NCBI GenBank assembly: GCA_024233495.1
Contig: JACKPM010000003.1
Coordinates: forward strand, 1-64,000
Length of the DNA stretch: 64,000 nucleotides
DNA from: Chlamydiales bacterium
GTDB taxonomy: Bacteria > Chlamydiota > Chlamydiia > Chlamydiales > JAAKFR01
Direction of reading: 5' to 3'
Position 1 is the first letter of the stretch. Every line of letters starts with the position of its first letter. Made by a program: the position numbers and the translations under genes. The notes under the pieces were generated by a model. The model was not told the DNA's origin, ran no database searches, and saw nothing but the letters and a program-made list of their open reading frames with translations. Shown piece after piece: positions 49,393-57,779 of the stretch.

Positions 49393-51702
49393 ATGACAGC
49401 TGAACTGATCGCAATTGACGGTGCTTTAAGAGGCGTAATTCTCTCCCTTGAGAAGGGGCGAGAGTGGGTTTTAGGGCGTGATCCTGAGAGTTGCCACATT
49501 GTGGTTGAGGACTCCAAAGTTGAACGCAAAGCGCTCATCATCCGATTGGGTAGTGAAGGGTACTCTTTAGAGAGTTTGAGCGACGCTCCTGTTTTTGTGA
49601 ACGGTAAAGAAGTAAAACAGGCGTCGCTCAGCGATGGCGATGTGCTCAAAATTGGGGATACAACATTCTCGTTTTATCTCACCAAAGATGCGAGTGTAGC
49701 CTCTTTTGGTGGAGAGCGTAGCGAACAGTTTGAGAAGGCTCCAAAAATTGACCTTACAAATCTGCCTGGGGGCGAAGATGAATCTGAGGAATTTGCCTCG
49801 GATGAAGCGGCGCTTCAAAAGCCAGTTGAGGATATGGTTTCAGAGGGGCTGGATAAAGAGGAAGTTGCAGAAGCGAAGCCTGTAGAAGAAATGGTTTCTG
49901 AGGGTGAAGATTACGAAGAGGTGCCCCAGGAGAAAGAGGGTGAAGAGATGGCTTCAGAAGGGCATGAGGACGAGGTTGTGTCACAACAGAGGCCTGCTGA
50001 AGAGATGATCTCAGAAGGGAAAGAGGAGGAGAAGCCGGTTGAGAAAAAACCGGCTGAAGAGATGGTTTCAGATGGAAAAGATGCTGAGGATGAGTCTTGG
50101 GAAGAAGAAGAGGCCGAAGAGTGGGATGTTGAGGAGTTTGCTGAAGAAGAGAAACCGGGAGTAGCTTTTGAGCCCACTATGCAAGAGCCGCCAAAAGTGG
50201 AGTCTGAGCCTGTTCCAGCACCTCCTGTTGAAAAGCAAAGCGAGGAATTTGTCTCTGAAACTTTAGCTGAAGAGGAATATGAGGAAGAGCCGCTTTTTTC
50301 TGTGAGTGAAGAGAATGGCAGCATAATGGTTGACCTCACTCCTTCTGTCCGTTTCTTGCTTAAAGTGATTGCGGGGCCGAATACGGGCGCTGAAATTGCA
50401 CTCGAGATGGGGCGGGAGTATTTGATTGGAACTGACGCAAACGCCTGTGACATTGTTTTCCATGACTTAAGTGTTTCACGTGAGCATGCACGCCTCTTAT
50501 TGAGTGAGAGTGGCGAGTTAATGATCGAAGATTTGAGTAGCCGCAACGGAGTGCTCATTGATCAAGAGCAGATTTTGGGCAAAGTACCACTCGCACCTAA
50601 CTTGGTCGTATCGATCGGAACAACAGCCTTTTTCATTATTGATAGGGAGGCACCACAAGAGACAATCGTTGCCCCCACTTTCGAAGCGCCAAAAAGTGAG
50701 GAAAAACTCGAACAGAAAGAGCCTTCAGAAGAGGAGGCTGTTATTGCGGCTAAGCAGATAGAAGAGCCTAAGAAGCCGCCAGCTCCGATTAAGAAGCAGG
50801 GGATTGGCATTTACATGACCGTAGTGGCTGGCCTAGCCGTGTTGCTTGGCATTGGCATGGTCTCACTTTTCCAGACAAAAGAGCTGAAGGAGCCGCCTAA
50901 AAACTACATGGTAGAGATTCAAGAGGCTGTACAAGACTTCCCAAGCGTGAAGTACACCTACAGTCCAACGAATAACCGACTCTTCTTGGTTGGACACGTG
51001 GCCACTGGTGTAGAGAAAAACGAGCTCTTCTATAACTTAAATGCCCTTACCTTCCTCAACGGTGTCGAAGATCATGTTGTGAATGACGAAGCGGTGTGGC
51101 AAGAAATGAATATCCTGCTTTCAAAGCAAAAGGATTTCAAGGGTGTGAGCATGCACTCGCCCAGACCCGCGGTCTTTGTGTTGAGCGGTTATCTTAAAAA
51201 CGAAAAGCAAGCTTCTGATCTGATCGACTGGATTAACATTCACTTCAACTATCTCAACTTGTTAGAAAATCGCGTCGTAGTTGAGGAGCTTGTGATAGAT
51301 GAGATTTCGTCTCAGTTGATTCACAACGGATTTGGTGCAGTTGCAGTGAGCTTCTCCTCAGGAGAGGTTACACTTGCTGGGTATGTAGGATCTGCACAGG
51401 CTTATGAGTTTGAGCGCCTTGTCCATGAGTTCAGACAGCTTCCAGGTGTGCGTCAGCTACAAAACTTTGTTGTGGTTGTCGCACCAGAAGAGCAAGTGAT
51501 TGACCTGAACCAGCGCTACCCTGGGAGGTATAAAGTGACGGGGTATTCGAAACACGGAGATGTAAGTATCAATGTCGTGGTGAATGGACGCATTTTGTCC
51601 CGAGGCGACGTTCTAGACAACATGACATTAACCAGTATTCAGCCGCACGCCATTTTCTTTGAGAAGGACGGTTTGAAATATAAGCTTGAATACAATAAAT
51701 AG
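49393..51702 (+). CDS. sctD: type III secretion inner-membrane ring protein SctD (CdsD) with two FHA domains
   Basis: About 769 residues from ATG 49393 (a TTG at 49384 would add three). Order: FHA domain 1 (about 20-95, WVLGRDPESCHIVVED), an acidic linker with five tandem 19-residue repeats (143-237), FHA domain 2 (about 318-415, LIGTDANACDIVFHDLSVSREHA and SSRNG), membrane segment (about 472-493, MTVVAGLAVLLGIGMV), and a periplasmic part with BON-like ring-building domains. FHA domains bind phosphothreonine; in Chlamydia CdsD is a reported kinase substrate, and a kinase gene lies in this cluster. Corresponds to CT664. Confidence 0.92.
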   Translation: MTAELIAIDGALRGVILSLEKGREWVLGRDPESCHIVVEDSKVERKALIIRLGSEGYSLESLSDAPVFVNGKEVKQASLSDGDVLKIGDTTFSFYLTKDASVASFGGERSEQFEKAPKIDLTNLPGGEDESEEFASDEAALQKPVEDMVSEGLDKEEVAEAKPVEEMVSEGEDYEEVPQEKEGEEMASEGHEDEVVSQQRPAEEMISEGKEEEKPVEKKPAEEMVSDGKDAEDESWEEEEAEEWDVEEFAEEEKPGVAFEPTMQEPPKVESEPVPAPPVEKQSEEFVSETLAEEEYEEEPLFSVSEENGSIMVDLTPSVRFLLKVIAGPNTGAEIALEMGREYLIGTDANACDIVFHDLSVSREHARLLLSESGELMIEDLSSRNGVLIDQEQILGKVPLAPNLVVSIGTTAFFIIDREAPQETIVAPTFEAPKSEEKLEQKEPSEEEAVIAAKQIEEPKKPPAPIKKQGIGIYMTVVAGLAVLLGIGMVSLFQTKELKEPPKNYMVEIQEAVQDFPSVKYTYSPTNNRLFLVGHVATGVEKNELFYNLNALTFLNGVEDHVVNDEAVWQEMNILLSKQKDFKGVSMHSPRPAVFVLSGYLKNEKQASDLIDWINIHFNYLNLLENRVVVEELVIDEISSQLIHNGFGAVAVSFSSGEVTLAGYVGSAQAYEFERLVHEFRQLPGVRQLQNFVVVVAPEEQVIDLNQRYPGRYKVTGYSKHGDVSINVVVNGRILSRGDVLDNMTLTSIQPHAIFFEKDGLKYKLEYNK
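49819..50103 (+). repeat. five tandem imperfect 57-bp (19-codon) repeats in sctD
   Basis: Each unit encodes a variant of KPVEEMVSEG followed by nine mostly acidic residues; the units start at 49819, 49876, 49933, 49990 and 50047. The E-M-x-S-[ED]-G core is kept in all five while the rest drifts. The block forms the linker between the two FHA domains and may vary in number between strains. Confidence 0.88.
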
Positions 51703-51722
51703 AATTTTAAAGGAGTTTTTCA

Positions 51723-51968
51723 ATGTTTGGGATGGAAAGCGGAAAGAAGAAGAAAATGGCTGATTTTACTTTTGATTTAGAAAATGACATCAAAGATCCA
51801 GGTAAGTTGCGTGCATTGAAGGAGCAAGTAGAAGAGCGCATTGGTCAGTTGAAAAATATGTTGAGAGGGGGCGGCGAAAAAGCAGAATTTGACGACGCCC
51901 AAACGTTGCTTCACGGCTATTTAGCTGTGCAAAAAGTGCTGCAACGAGTCAACCGCAAACTAGTTTAG
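51723..51968 (+). CDS. CdsE-like needle-subunit partner
   Basis: 81 residues, helical and charged (DPGKLRALKEQVEERIGQLKN, FDDAQTLLHGYLAVQKVLQR). Position and size match C. trachomatis CT665 (CdsE), reported as one of two chaperones keeping the needle protein CdsF soluble. A strong Shine-Dalgarno AAAGGAG lies at 51709-51715. It is followed after 14 bp by the needle gene with its own strong site, so stoichiometric high expression of this trio is likely. Confidence 0.8.
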   Translation: MFGMESGKKKKMADFTFDLENDIKDPGKLRALKEQVEERIGQLKNMLRGGGEKAEFDDAQTLLHGYLAVQKVLQRVNRKLV

Positions 51969-51982
51969 AGGAAGGAGGAGAT

Positions 51983-52231
51983 ATGTCGGGCGGTCCAGCG
52001 TCGTTTGATTTCAACCAGATGATTCAAGGAATGGGGAAGTATGTACAAAACGTACAAACCTACCTCCATCAGCTTGAAGCAGCATCGGGTGGTACAGTGA
52101 ATTTGGCCACGATGTTTAACATGCAGTTCCATATGCAGATCATGTCGCAGTACATTGAAGCGGTCTCAAACACGCTTAGTGCAGTGCACAACGAGATGAT
52201 GACAATGGCACGTGCAGTTAAAGGTCAATAA
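51983..52231 (+). CDS. sctF: type III secretion needle subunit SctF (CdsF)
   Basis: 82 residues, helix-turn-helix in layout (FNQMIQGMGKYVQNVQTYLHQLEA, then MFNMQFHMQIMSQYIEAVSNT; shown in part), of the size of YscF/PrgI-type needle proteins and in the place of CT666. It is rich in Met and Gln and lacks a signal peptide, as expected for a type III-exported subunit. It polymerises into the extracellular needle. The ribosome site GGAAGGAGGAG is among the strongest in the window. Confidence 0.87.
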   Translation: MSGGPASFDFNQMIQGMGKYVQNVQTYLHQLEAASGGTVNLATMFNMQFHMQIMSQYIEAVSNTLSAVHNEMMTMARAVKGQ

Positions 52232-52250
52232 TTAGATAGAGGATATGGAA

Positions 52251-52685
52251 ATGACAGCACTCAAAGAATTCAAAGAGGATCTCGGGCTACTTGTAGAGGC
52301 AGGCCTCATCGCGATCAAGCAAGGAGACGAGGAGAGCGCAAAGAAGCTGTTCAACGCAGCCGATCTTCTCGATCCAGGTACCACAACAGCGAAGATGGGG
52401 CATGGCCTTATTGCGTTGCACAAAATGGATATCAAGTCAGCGAAGAAGCACTTTACTGAGATCATCAACAAAGAACACAGCAACTATCGTGCAAAGGCTT
52501 TCTTGGCGTTTGCTCATCTTCTCTCTATGTTGCAAGACGGCTCAGACGCGGAGAAGCTTGAAGGGTTGAAGAAAGCAGCTGAGTTGGCAGATGAGGTGGT
52601 GCAGAAGTGTGACCAACCTTCAACAAAAGAGCTTGCGCAATCTCTGCTAGAGTGGGAGCGTGAATTGCAGAAAGGAGAAGAGTAA
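52251..52685 (+). CDS. CdsG-like TPR-type needle chaperone
   Basis: About 144 residues; ATG 52251 is favoured over ATG 52245 because AGAGG (52238-52242) lies 8 nt from it. Helical, with TPR-like pairs (EAGLIAIKQGDEESAKKLFNAADLL in part; KMGHGLIALHKMDIKSAKKHF; RAKAFLAFAHLL). It corresponds to CT667 (CdsG), co-chaperone of the needle subunit, and resembles YscG in architecture. Transcribed with its neighbours with spacings of 3-19 bp. Confidence 0.8.
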   Translation: MTALKEFKEDLGLLVEAGLIAIKQGDEESAKKLFNAADLLDPGTTTAKMGHGLIALHKMDIKSAKKHFTEIINKEHSNYRAKAFLAFAHLLSMLQDGSDAEKLEGLKKAAELADEVVQKCDQPSTKELAQSLLEWERELQKGEE

Positions 52686-52687
52686 AG

Positions 52688-53311
52688 ATGCCCGATCCAA
52701 TCCAAAAGCCAGGTGGGGCGCCAAGCCCAGAGAAACCGACAGAAGGTCCAGAAAAATCTCCGGTTGGTGCTGGTCAAGGTGATCAAAAAGCGTTTCAGAT
52801 GCCATCTGGAGCTGAGAAAACTTCAGCTCCCTCTCCTATGGAAGTGGCGCGCGATGCAGGTCAAAGCCAGAAGCAAGTACCTCCTGAAGAGTTGACGCAG
52901 CAAATTGAGCGAGCCAAACAAGCGCTCCAGGAGGCACATGCCAAACTGCAAGATCCTAAAATCCAAAAGGGATTGACGGAAGATCACTATAATGCGCTCT
53001 CGCAAGTCACCGATAAGATGAACGGCGACTTGCGCACAATTGCGCAAAACAGTAATGGAAAGTTTGAGATGCCTCAACTCGATTCGAAGAAGAATCCTGT
53101 TGAGCGGGTCGCCGATTGGATCAATGGCTCGCAAAGTACACTGACAGGTGCTTTGAACTACCTTTCCACAACGAAGAATCCAAACATCGCTTCATACATG
53201 AAGTTGCAGTACGGCATTCAGCGCGCAACACAAAGGGCAGAGCTCTTTTCGAGCATCGTGGGTTCTTCAGTCTCTGGAATCAAAACCATTATGAGTACAC
53301 AGTTGGGATAA
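52688..53311 (+). CDS. type III cluster protein, CT668-like
   Basis: 207 residues of unknown function. The first 60 residues are low-complexity and rich in Pro, Gly, Lys and Gln (PGGAPSPEKPTEGPEKSP), then helices (LTQQIERAKQALQEAHAKLQ and NYLSTTKNPNIASYMKLQYG). A disordered N-terminus followed by helices and a place between needle chaperone and ATPase suggest a secreted component or apparatus accessory. It matches CT668 by position only. The next gene begins 1 bp after its stop. Confidence 0.75.
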   Translation: MPDPIQKPGGAPSPEKPTEGPEKSPVGAGQGDQKAFQMPSGAEKTSAPSPMEVARDAGQSQKQVPPEELTQQIERAKQALQEAHAKLQDPKIQKGLTEDHYNALSQVTDKMNGDLRTIAQNSNGKFEMPQLDSKKNPVERVADWINGSQSTLTGALNYLSTTKNPNIASYMKLQYGIQRATQRAELFSSIVGSSVSGIKTIMSTQLG

Positions 53312-53312
53312 T

Positions 53313-54629
53313 ATGGCAGATTCCGACTTTGATCAGCTGATCTCAAGCCTCGAGCAAATAGAACTCACCACAGTGATGGGGCGCATCACTGAAGTGGTGG
53401 GTATGTTGATCAAAGCGGTTGTTCCGCAAGTACGCATCGGTGAAGTTTGTCTTGTCAAACGGGAGAATATGGACCCGCTTCTAACTGAGGTAGTGGGTTT
53501 TACGCAAGATGAAGTCTTTCTTTCGCCTCTTGGTGAAATGACAGGTGTGGGTCCCTCATCTGAGGTGATTCCCACGCGCATGCCGCTGCACATAAAGGTA
53601 GGCCCAGGTCTTCTTGGTCGCGTGCTCAACGGTCTGGGTGAACCACTTGATGCAGATGAGAAGGGGCCGCTCGATCTCGATGAAAGCTTTGCAATTTTCC
53701 AGCCACCCCCTGACCCACTGAAGCGGGAAAGAATCCATGAGCCGATCACCACCGGCGTGCGGTGCATAGACGGCTTGCTCACATGTGGTCGTGGTCAACG
53801 TGTTGGGATTTTCGCTGGAGCTGGTGTAGGTAAGTCCACCTTGCTTGGCATGATTGCGCGCAATGCAGAAGCGGACATCAACGTTATTGCGCTCATCGGT
53901 GAGCGGGGACGTGAATTGCGCGAATTTATTGAGAAAGATTTGGGTGAAGAGGGGCTTGCACGCTCAGTTGTCATTGTATCCACATCGGATCAAGCATCAC
54001 AGCTGCGTCTCAACGCGGCCTATGTGGGTACTGCAATCGCTGAATATTTCCGCAACCAAGGAAAGACTGTTGTCCTCATGATGGACAGTGTGACCCGTTT
54101 TGCACGTGCGTTGCGTGAAGTTGGATTGGCTGCGGGTGAACCTCCAGCACGTGCCGGCTATACGCCCTCTGTCTTTTCAACGCTTCCTCGCCTTCTTGAA
54201 CGCTCAGGAAATTCTGACGTTGGGTCGATCACCGCCTTCTACACCGTCTTGGTAGCAGGTGATGACATGAATGAGCCCGTTGCTGATGAGACTAAGTCGA
54301 TTCTTGATGGTCACATTGTGCTTTCCAATTTGCTTGCACAAGCGTATCATTACCCTGCGATTGATGTGCTTGCCTCTATTAGCCGTTTGGTAACAGAGGT
54401 TGCTTCAGAGGAGCAACTGAAATTGATTGGAAAAGCGCGCGAAGTGCTTGCCAACTACCGCAAAAACGAAATGCTCATCCGTATTGGGGAATACAAGCGC
54501 GGTTCGGACAAGGATGCGGACTATGCTATTGACCATATCGACAAGCTCAACCGCTTTTTGAAGCAAAACATCAGCGAAAAAAATACATTTGAAGAGACGC
54601 TTCAACAGCTTCGAGCTCTGTTTAAATGA
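53313..54629 (+). CDS. sctN: type III secretion ATPase SctN (CdsN)
   Basis: Cytosolic hexameric ATPase that unfolds and releases substrates from chaperones, 438 residues. Walker A GIFAGAGVGKST (about residue 165-176), the GERGRELREFIE loop near 200, Walker B VVLMMDSVTRFARALREVGLA (about 250-270, given in part), and the PPARAGYTPSVFSTLPRLLERSG region near 278 are all characteristic of the FliI/YscN branch of F-type ATPases. Corresponds to CT669. There is a 69-bp gap to sctO, larger than elsewhere in the operon, with a small inverted repeat GTCCAA/TTGGAC. Confidence 0.97.
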   Translation: MADSDFDQLISSLEQIELTTVMGRITEVVGMLIKAVVPQVRIGEVCLVKRENMDPLLTEVVGFTQDEVFLSPLGEMTGVGPSSEVIPTRMPLHIKVGPGLLGRVLNGLGEPLDADEKGPLDLDESFAIFQPPPDPLKRERIHEPITTGVRCIDGLLTCGRGQRVGIFAGAGVGKSTLLGMIARNAEADINVIALIGERGRELREFIEKDLGEEGLARSVVIVSTSDQASQLRLNAAYVGTAIAEYFRNQGKTVVLMMDSVTRFARALREVGLAAGEPPARAGYTPSVFSTLPRLLERSGNSDVGSITAFYTVLVAGDDMNEPVADETKSILDGHIVLSNLLAQAYHYPAIDVLASISRLVTEVASEEQLKLIGKAREVLANYRKNEMLIRIGEYKRGSDKDADYAIDHIDKLNRFLKQNISEKNTFEETLQQLRALFK

Positions 54630-54698
54630 GTGATTCACTGTCCAATCATTGCATTTGGACTACCACATTTACTTTAATAAGGCAGAAAAGCGCATAAG

Positions 54699-55190
54699 AT
54701 GAGCAAATACCCCTTAGAACAAGTTTTGCGTGTCAAGCGGGACCGTGTAGAGAAGGCGGAAAAGTTTGTCGAAGAGAAGAAGCGTGCGCTCGCCATAGAA
54801 GAGGAGAAGTTACAAAAGGTGACTGCAGAGCGTGATGCCGTCAAACAGCATCACGATGCAAAACTAGCTCAGCTGCGGCAAGCGCTCGATGAGGGCACCA
54901 CAAGTGATGAAGTGCTTCAAATGAAAGCATATCTCAAAGTAGTGAAAGAGAAACTTGCGAAAGAGGAAGAGAAAGTTGAGAAGCAAAAAGAGCAAGTGAA
55001 AGCTGCTGAAAAGGCGCTAGAGGCTGCAAAAGAAGAGCTCAAAAAGAAGCGAATGGAAGAGGAAAAGATCAAAGTGCACCGCGAAGAGTGGGAAAAAGAG
55101 ATGAAAAGAGAAGAGGCAATTCAAGAGGCGAAAGATCAAGATGAACTTGGCCAGCTCATGCATGAATCTCAAAGGAGAAAAAAAAGATGA
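54699..55190 (+). CDS. sctO: type III secretion stalk protein SctO (CdsO)
   Basis: 163 residues, almost entirely coiled coil and very rich in Lys and Glu (VEKAEKFVEEKKRALAIEEE; KEKLAKEEEKVEKQKEQVKA). This is the YscO/FliJ type, the central stalk of the ATPase, and the position is that of CT670. It overlaps sctP by 4 bp. Composition alone would not identify it; the gene order does. Confidence 0.88.
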   Translation: MSKYPLEQVLRVKRDRVEKAEKFVEEKKRALAIEEEKLQKVTAERDAVKQHHDAKLAQLRQALDEGTTSDEVLQMKAYLKVVKEKLAKEEEKVEKQKEQVKAAEKALEAAKEELKKKRMEEEKIKVHREEWEKEMKREEAIQEAKDQDELGQLMHESQRRKKR

Positions 55191-55822
55191 CCCGTGTCCC
55201 ACCTGTCAATCAAGGAAATCAAAGCAGCCAGTCAGATAATGAGCCGAACAAATCGGATAATGACGACAAGAAAAAGAAGTTTGAGCTTCCTAAAGGGGGC
55301 GAAGCTTCTGATGCCATGATGCAAGCGCAGCTTAAGGCTGAGCAAGCGGCAGAAGCTGAAGGTGCTGATGTTAAAGCGAGCGGCATAGAAGCATCTCAAA
55401 TGAACAATGTCTCAGGGTTGATCAGCAAGATGGTCGATTCGATGCAGATTGGAAAAGTTGGTGGAAAAGATCTTCTCTCAGCAGAGTTAAAAAATACCGA
55501 CGATGTTCCTGACGCCTTCAAAGGGGCAAAAGTAAGCATCGAGGCAGATGGCCACAACCTCAAAATCTCAATCGAACCTCTTCCAGGACAACAGGATCTC
55601 GCGGCATCGCTTGTGCAGCAACACCACGAAGCTGTGCAAACACTGCAGCAGACACTCGCTCAAAAAGGGTACATTCTTACGCAAATGGAAGTGGGCTCCC
55701 ACTCAGTTGACCTTCCAAAAGAGCGCATTACACCGCTGCACGAGCTTTATTCAGGTTCGCAAAGTGGACGTGATGGGGGCGAAAAGAAAGAGCATCGCCG
55801 CATCGAAAAAGTTGACGAATAG
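55187..55822 (+). CDS. sctP: type III secretion needle-length regulator SctP (CdsP)
   Basis: 211 residues: a disordered, polar N-terminal third (NQGNQSSQSDNEPNKSDNDD), then a domain near residues 95-180 with the FliK/YscP-like pattern of strands and helix (ALKVSIEADGHNLKISIEPLP-type; LVQQHHEAVQTLQQTLAQKG; MEVGSHSVDLP). Corresponds to CT671. It would act as a secreted ruler and substrate-specificity switch. It is shorter than YscP of Yersinia. Confidence 0.83.
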   Translation: MTRVPPVNQGNQSSQSDNEPNKSDNDDKKKKFELPKGGEASDAMMQAQLKAEQAAEAEGADVKASGIEASQMNNVSGLISKMVDSMQIGKVGGKDLLSAELKNTDDVPDAFKGAKVSIEADGHNLKISIEPLPGQQDLAASLVQQHHEAVQTLQQTLAQKGYILTQMEVGSHSVDLPKERITPLHELYSGSQSGRDGGEKKEHRRIEKVDE

Positions 55823-55863
55823 CGCCTCAATATTTACAATCTCTTTGCAAAAAGAGGTCTCAT

Positions 55864-56115
55864 ATGGCAGCACCACGACAACTCAACGGGCAAGACAGCG
55901 TTCTTTTCGACTATTCGAATAATGAGAAGCCTCAAGAGGAAGTCCTCCCTGGAACAGAGGGGTTAGTTGTGCAGGAGGATGTTGCTTGGTATCTTGGGCA
56001 TTCTTATAAGCCGAAAAAAGATCAGGACTATGACTGGGTGGGAGCTGCAGCTGGTACTGACATCATTTCTTGGGTACACCAAGCAGGGGAATGCTCAGTT
56101 TGCAAAAAGGGTTGA
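55864..56115 (+). CDS. unrecognised small protein inside the type III cluster
   Basis: 83 residues, acidic, with no signal peptide or membrane segment; it ends in a Cys-x2-Cys (GECSVCKKG). AGAGG precedes the ATG. I know of no counterpart at this place in the C. trachomatis cluster, where cdsP is followed by cdsQ. It could be a lineage-specific secreted substrate or accessory protein, or a gene shortened by the element inserted 40 bp downstream. The frame ends in a normal stop before the element, so truncation is not proven. Confidence 0.55.
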   Translation: MAAPRQLNGQDSVLFDYSNNEKPQEEVLPGTEGLVVQEDVAWYLGHSYKPKKDQDYDWVGAAAGTDIISWVHQAGECSVCKKG

Positions 56116-56155
56116 GTTTTGGCAGGTCCAGCACGAGCACAGTATGCTTTAGAAT

Positions 56156-56322
56156 TAGATGGTGTCGTCAAATTTTCTCCTTTGTCAGCCGGATCTTTTC
56201 TGCTAAAATGCGCCCTCGCAACCTTGGAAGTAGGGCTTTGGCTACTCCCTTCGCTTTCGATTGCGCATTTTGCCTAGAAAATCTCTCGCCCCACAAAGGA
56301 GAAAATTTGACGACACCATCTA
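56156..56322 (+). mobile_element. MITE-like 167-bp palindromic element, copy C
   Basis: Complete copy, same length and orientation as A and B, with 30-bp inverted ends starting TAGATGGTGTCGTCAAATTT. It lies between sctP/83-codon gene and sctQ and may separate one transcription unit into two, since a new promoter is found downstream. The interior differs from copy B at only a few sites. Confidence 0.92.
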
Positions 56323-56371
56323 GATTTCTTGGAGCCGGCGGGAAGTAGAGGATGGTTGAAGGGGCCTTGTT

Positions 56372-56473
56372 ATGCAAGGCGACTATTTGACGTCACTTTT
56401 TATCACGACTCATCGTGTTGTCCCAGGTACGCACTCTCTCCCTAAAAACGTCTTGTTAGGAAAAGAAGAGTGA
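56372..56473 (+). CDS. possible 33-codon small ORF
   Basis: The frame starts at ATG 56372 and ends TGA 56471-56473; the product begins MQGDYLTSLFITTHRVVPG. No ribosome site is seen and no family is recognised. It occupies part of the 308-bp stretch between the mobile element and sctQ, which otherwise holds only the sctQ promoter. It may be the remnant of a gene or chance. Confidence 0.2.
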   Translation: MQGDYLTSLFITTHRVVPGTHSLPKNVLLGKEE

Positions 56474-56572
56474 TTTCTTGGAGGTGGAAAAGCGTGTTTT
56501 CAGGCCGCTAGTGGAAAATGGCACCATTGAAAGGTGGGTGCATCAAGTAGGGCGGCAGTGCCGAGGTTGCGG

Positions 56573-56601
56573 TTGAGTGTATTCGGGAGATCGGGTATAG
56601 T
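56573..56601 (+). promoter_or_regulatory. sigma70-type promoter upstream of sctQ
   Basis: TTGAGT (56573-56578), 17 bp, TATAGT (56596-56601). Start point near 56608, giving a leader of about 23 nt with AGAGG before the GTG start at 56631. It makes sctQ-pkn5 transcription independent of the upstream type III genes. Confidence 0.6.
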
Positions 56602-56630
56602 GACAAAAAAGCTAGTTTTAGAGGTTTTTT

Positions 56631-57776
56631 GTGACGGCGACCGATGCCCAAGATTGGATAAAAAAAGTTGACCATGCGCTCTTACAGCTCGATGAGAAAC
56701 CACAATTCCATCTTCCTAATGACTTTCCTTTCCACAGTGTAGAAGCGCTTTTACAGCGCCTTTTTAAGAGAGAAAAGATTCAGCTCACACACACACAGAG
56801 GGGGTGGCAAAGTCCTGCCAATCTCTTCGAGGGGCTAGGAGGAAATATAACCGTTTTAGCTATCGATTGGACTCCTCTTCAAACTCCTGTCTATTTCGTT
56901 TTAAGTGAGCAAGACACCAAAGAGTTGATGGGTGATCTTTTGGGGGGCGAAGAGGCGGCAACCCCATTTTTTGATCCAGCACTAGCGCAAGGTTTTTTCC
57001 ACTATCTAGCTCTTGAAGTTTTGCAGGAGTTAGAGGCAAGCCGTTTTATGGCGCCCCTCTCCCCTCGTTTAGGCGATGCTCCTCTTGATATTCGTAAAGA
57101 GTTAGAAGCAACGTCGTGTTTTGTGAGCGATATCTCTTTGGCTTTGCGTGACAAGACGATTTGGGGACGCCTTTTTGTGCCTGAAGCCTTTCGCCAGGGG
57201 TGGAAAGCGAGTATAGGTCATCTTCCTCCTGTGGAAATGAGTGATGCTCAAGCTGAGAAAATTTTTGTAGAGCTCTCTCTTGAGGTGGGAATCTCCCGCC
57301 TTGGACTTAATGAATGGAAAAAGGTACAGCTGGGTGATTTCGTGTTGCTTGATCGGTGCTCTTACAACCCCGATGAGGGAAGAGGGGGTGTGATTCTAAG
57401 GCTGGGAGATGAGCCAATTTTCCGAGGGCGATTTAAACATGGGGGGATCAAGATCTCCGATTATCCGCTATATGATGAGGTAGAGAATACGATGGATGAA
57501 GAGGTTTCAGGTTTTGATGAACAAGATTCGCTCGAAGGGGGATTTGTTGCGAAAAAAGAGCACGATGTTGATGCGCTTCCAGTCCAGTTGACTGTAGAGG
57601 TGGGGAGGTGTCGCATGAATGTGAAGGAGCTGCGCGAGCTCTCTCCAGGCAATATGCTGGAGTTAGGCGTCTCTCCTGAGCAGGGTGTTGACCTTGTCGT
57701 AAATGGCAAAAAAGTGGGACGGGGGGAGCTCATTCGGATGGGAGAGTCACTCGGCGTCCGAATCCTCTCATTTTAA
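56631..57776 (+). CDS. sctQ: type III secretion C-ring/sorting-platform protein SctQ (CdsQ)
   Basis: 381 residues from GTG 56631. The C-terminal SpoA/FliN domain (about 315-381) is clear: LPVQLTVEVGRCRMNVKELR, then LSPGNMLELG and VDLVVNGKKVGRGELIRMG. The middle part (about 200-280) resembles a first SpoA domain (LGDFVLLDRCSYNPDEGRG). It forms the cytosolic sorting platform with SctK/SctL. Corresponds to CT672. In several systems a short C-terminal form is made from an internal start; ATG 57491 is a candidate, without strong evidence. The stop is 3 bp from the kinase gene. Confidence 0.9.
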   Translation: MTATDAQDWIKKVDHALLQLDEKPQFHLPNDFPFHSVEALLQRLFKREKIQLTHTQRGWQSPANLFEGLGGNITVLAIDWTPLQTPVYFVLSEQDTKELMGDLLGGEEAATPFFDPALAQGFFHYLALEVLQELEASRFMAPLSPRLGDAPLDIRKELEATSCFVSDISLALRDKTIWGRLFVPEAFRQGWKASIGHLPPVEMSDAQAEKIFVELSLEVGISRLGLNEWKKVQLGDFVLLDRCSYNPDEGRGGVILRLGDEPIFRGRFKHGGIKISDYPLYDEVENTMDEEVSGFDEQDSLEGGFVAKKEHDVDALPVQLTVEVGRCRMNVKELRELSPGNMLELGVSPEQGVDLVVNGKKVGRGELIRMGESLGVRILSF

Positions 57777-57779
57777 CAT

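Noticed and set aside
49911..50558. 215-codon Ser-rich minus-strand frame over sctD
   Set aside because: The Ser/Phe-rich composition is simply the reverse of the acidic repeat region of sctD.
54640..54660. Terminator or promoter between sctN and sctO
   Set aside because: A GTCCAA/TTGGAC hairpin exists but has no T-run, and no -10 lies at correct spacing from TTGGAC.
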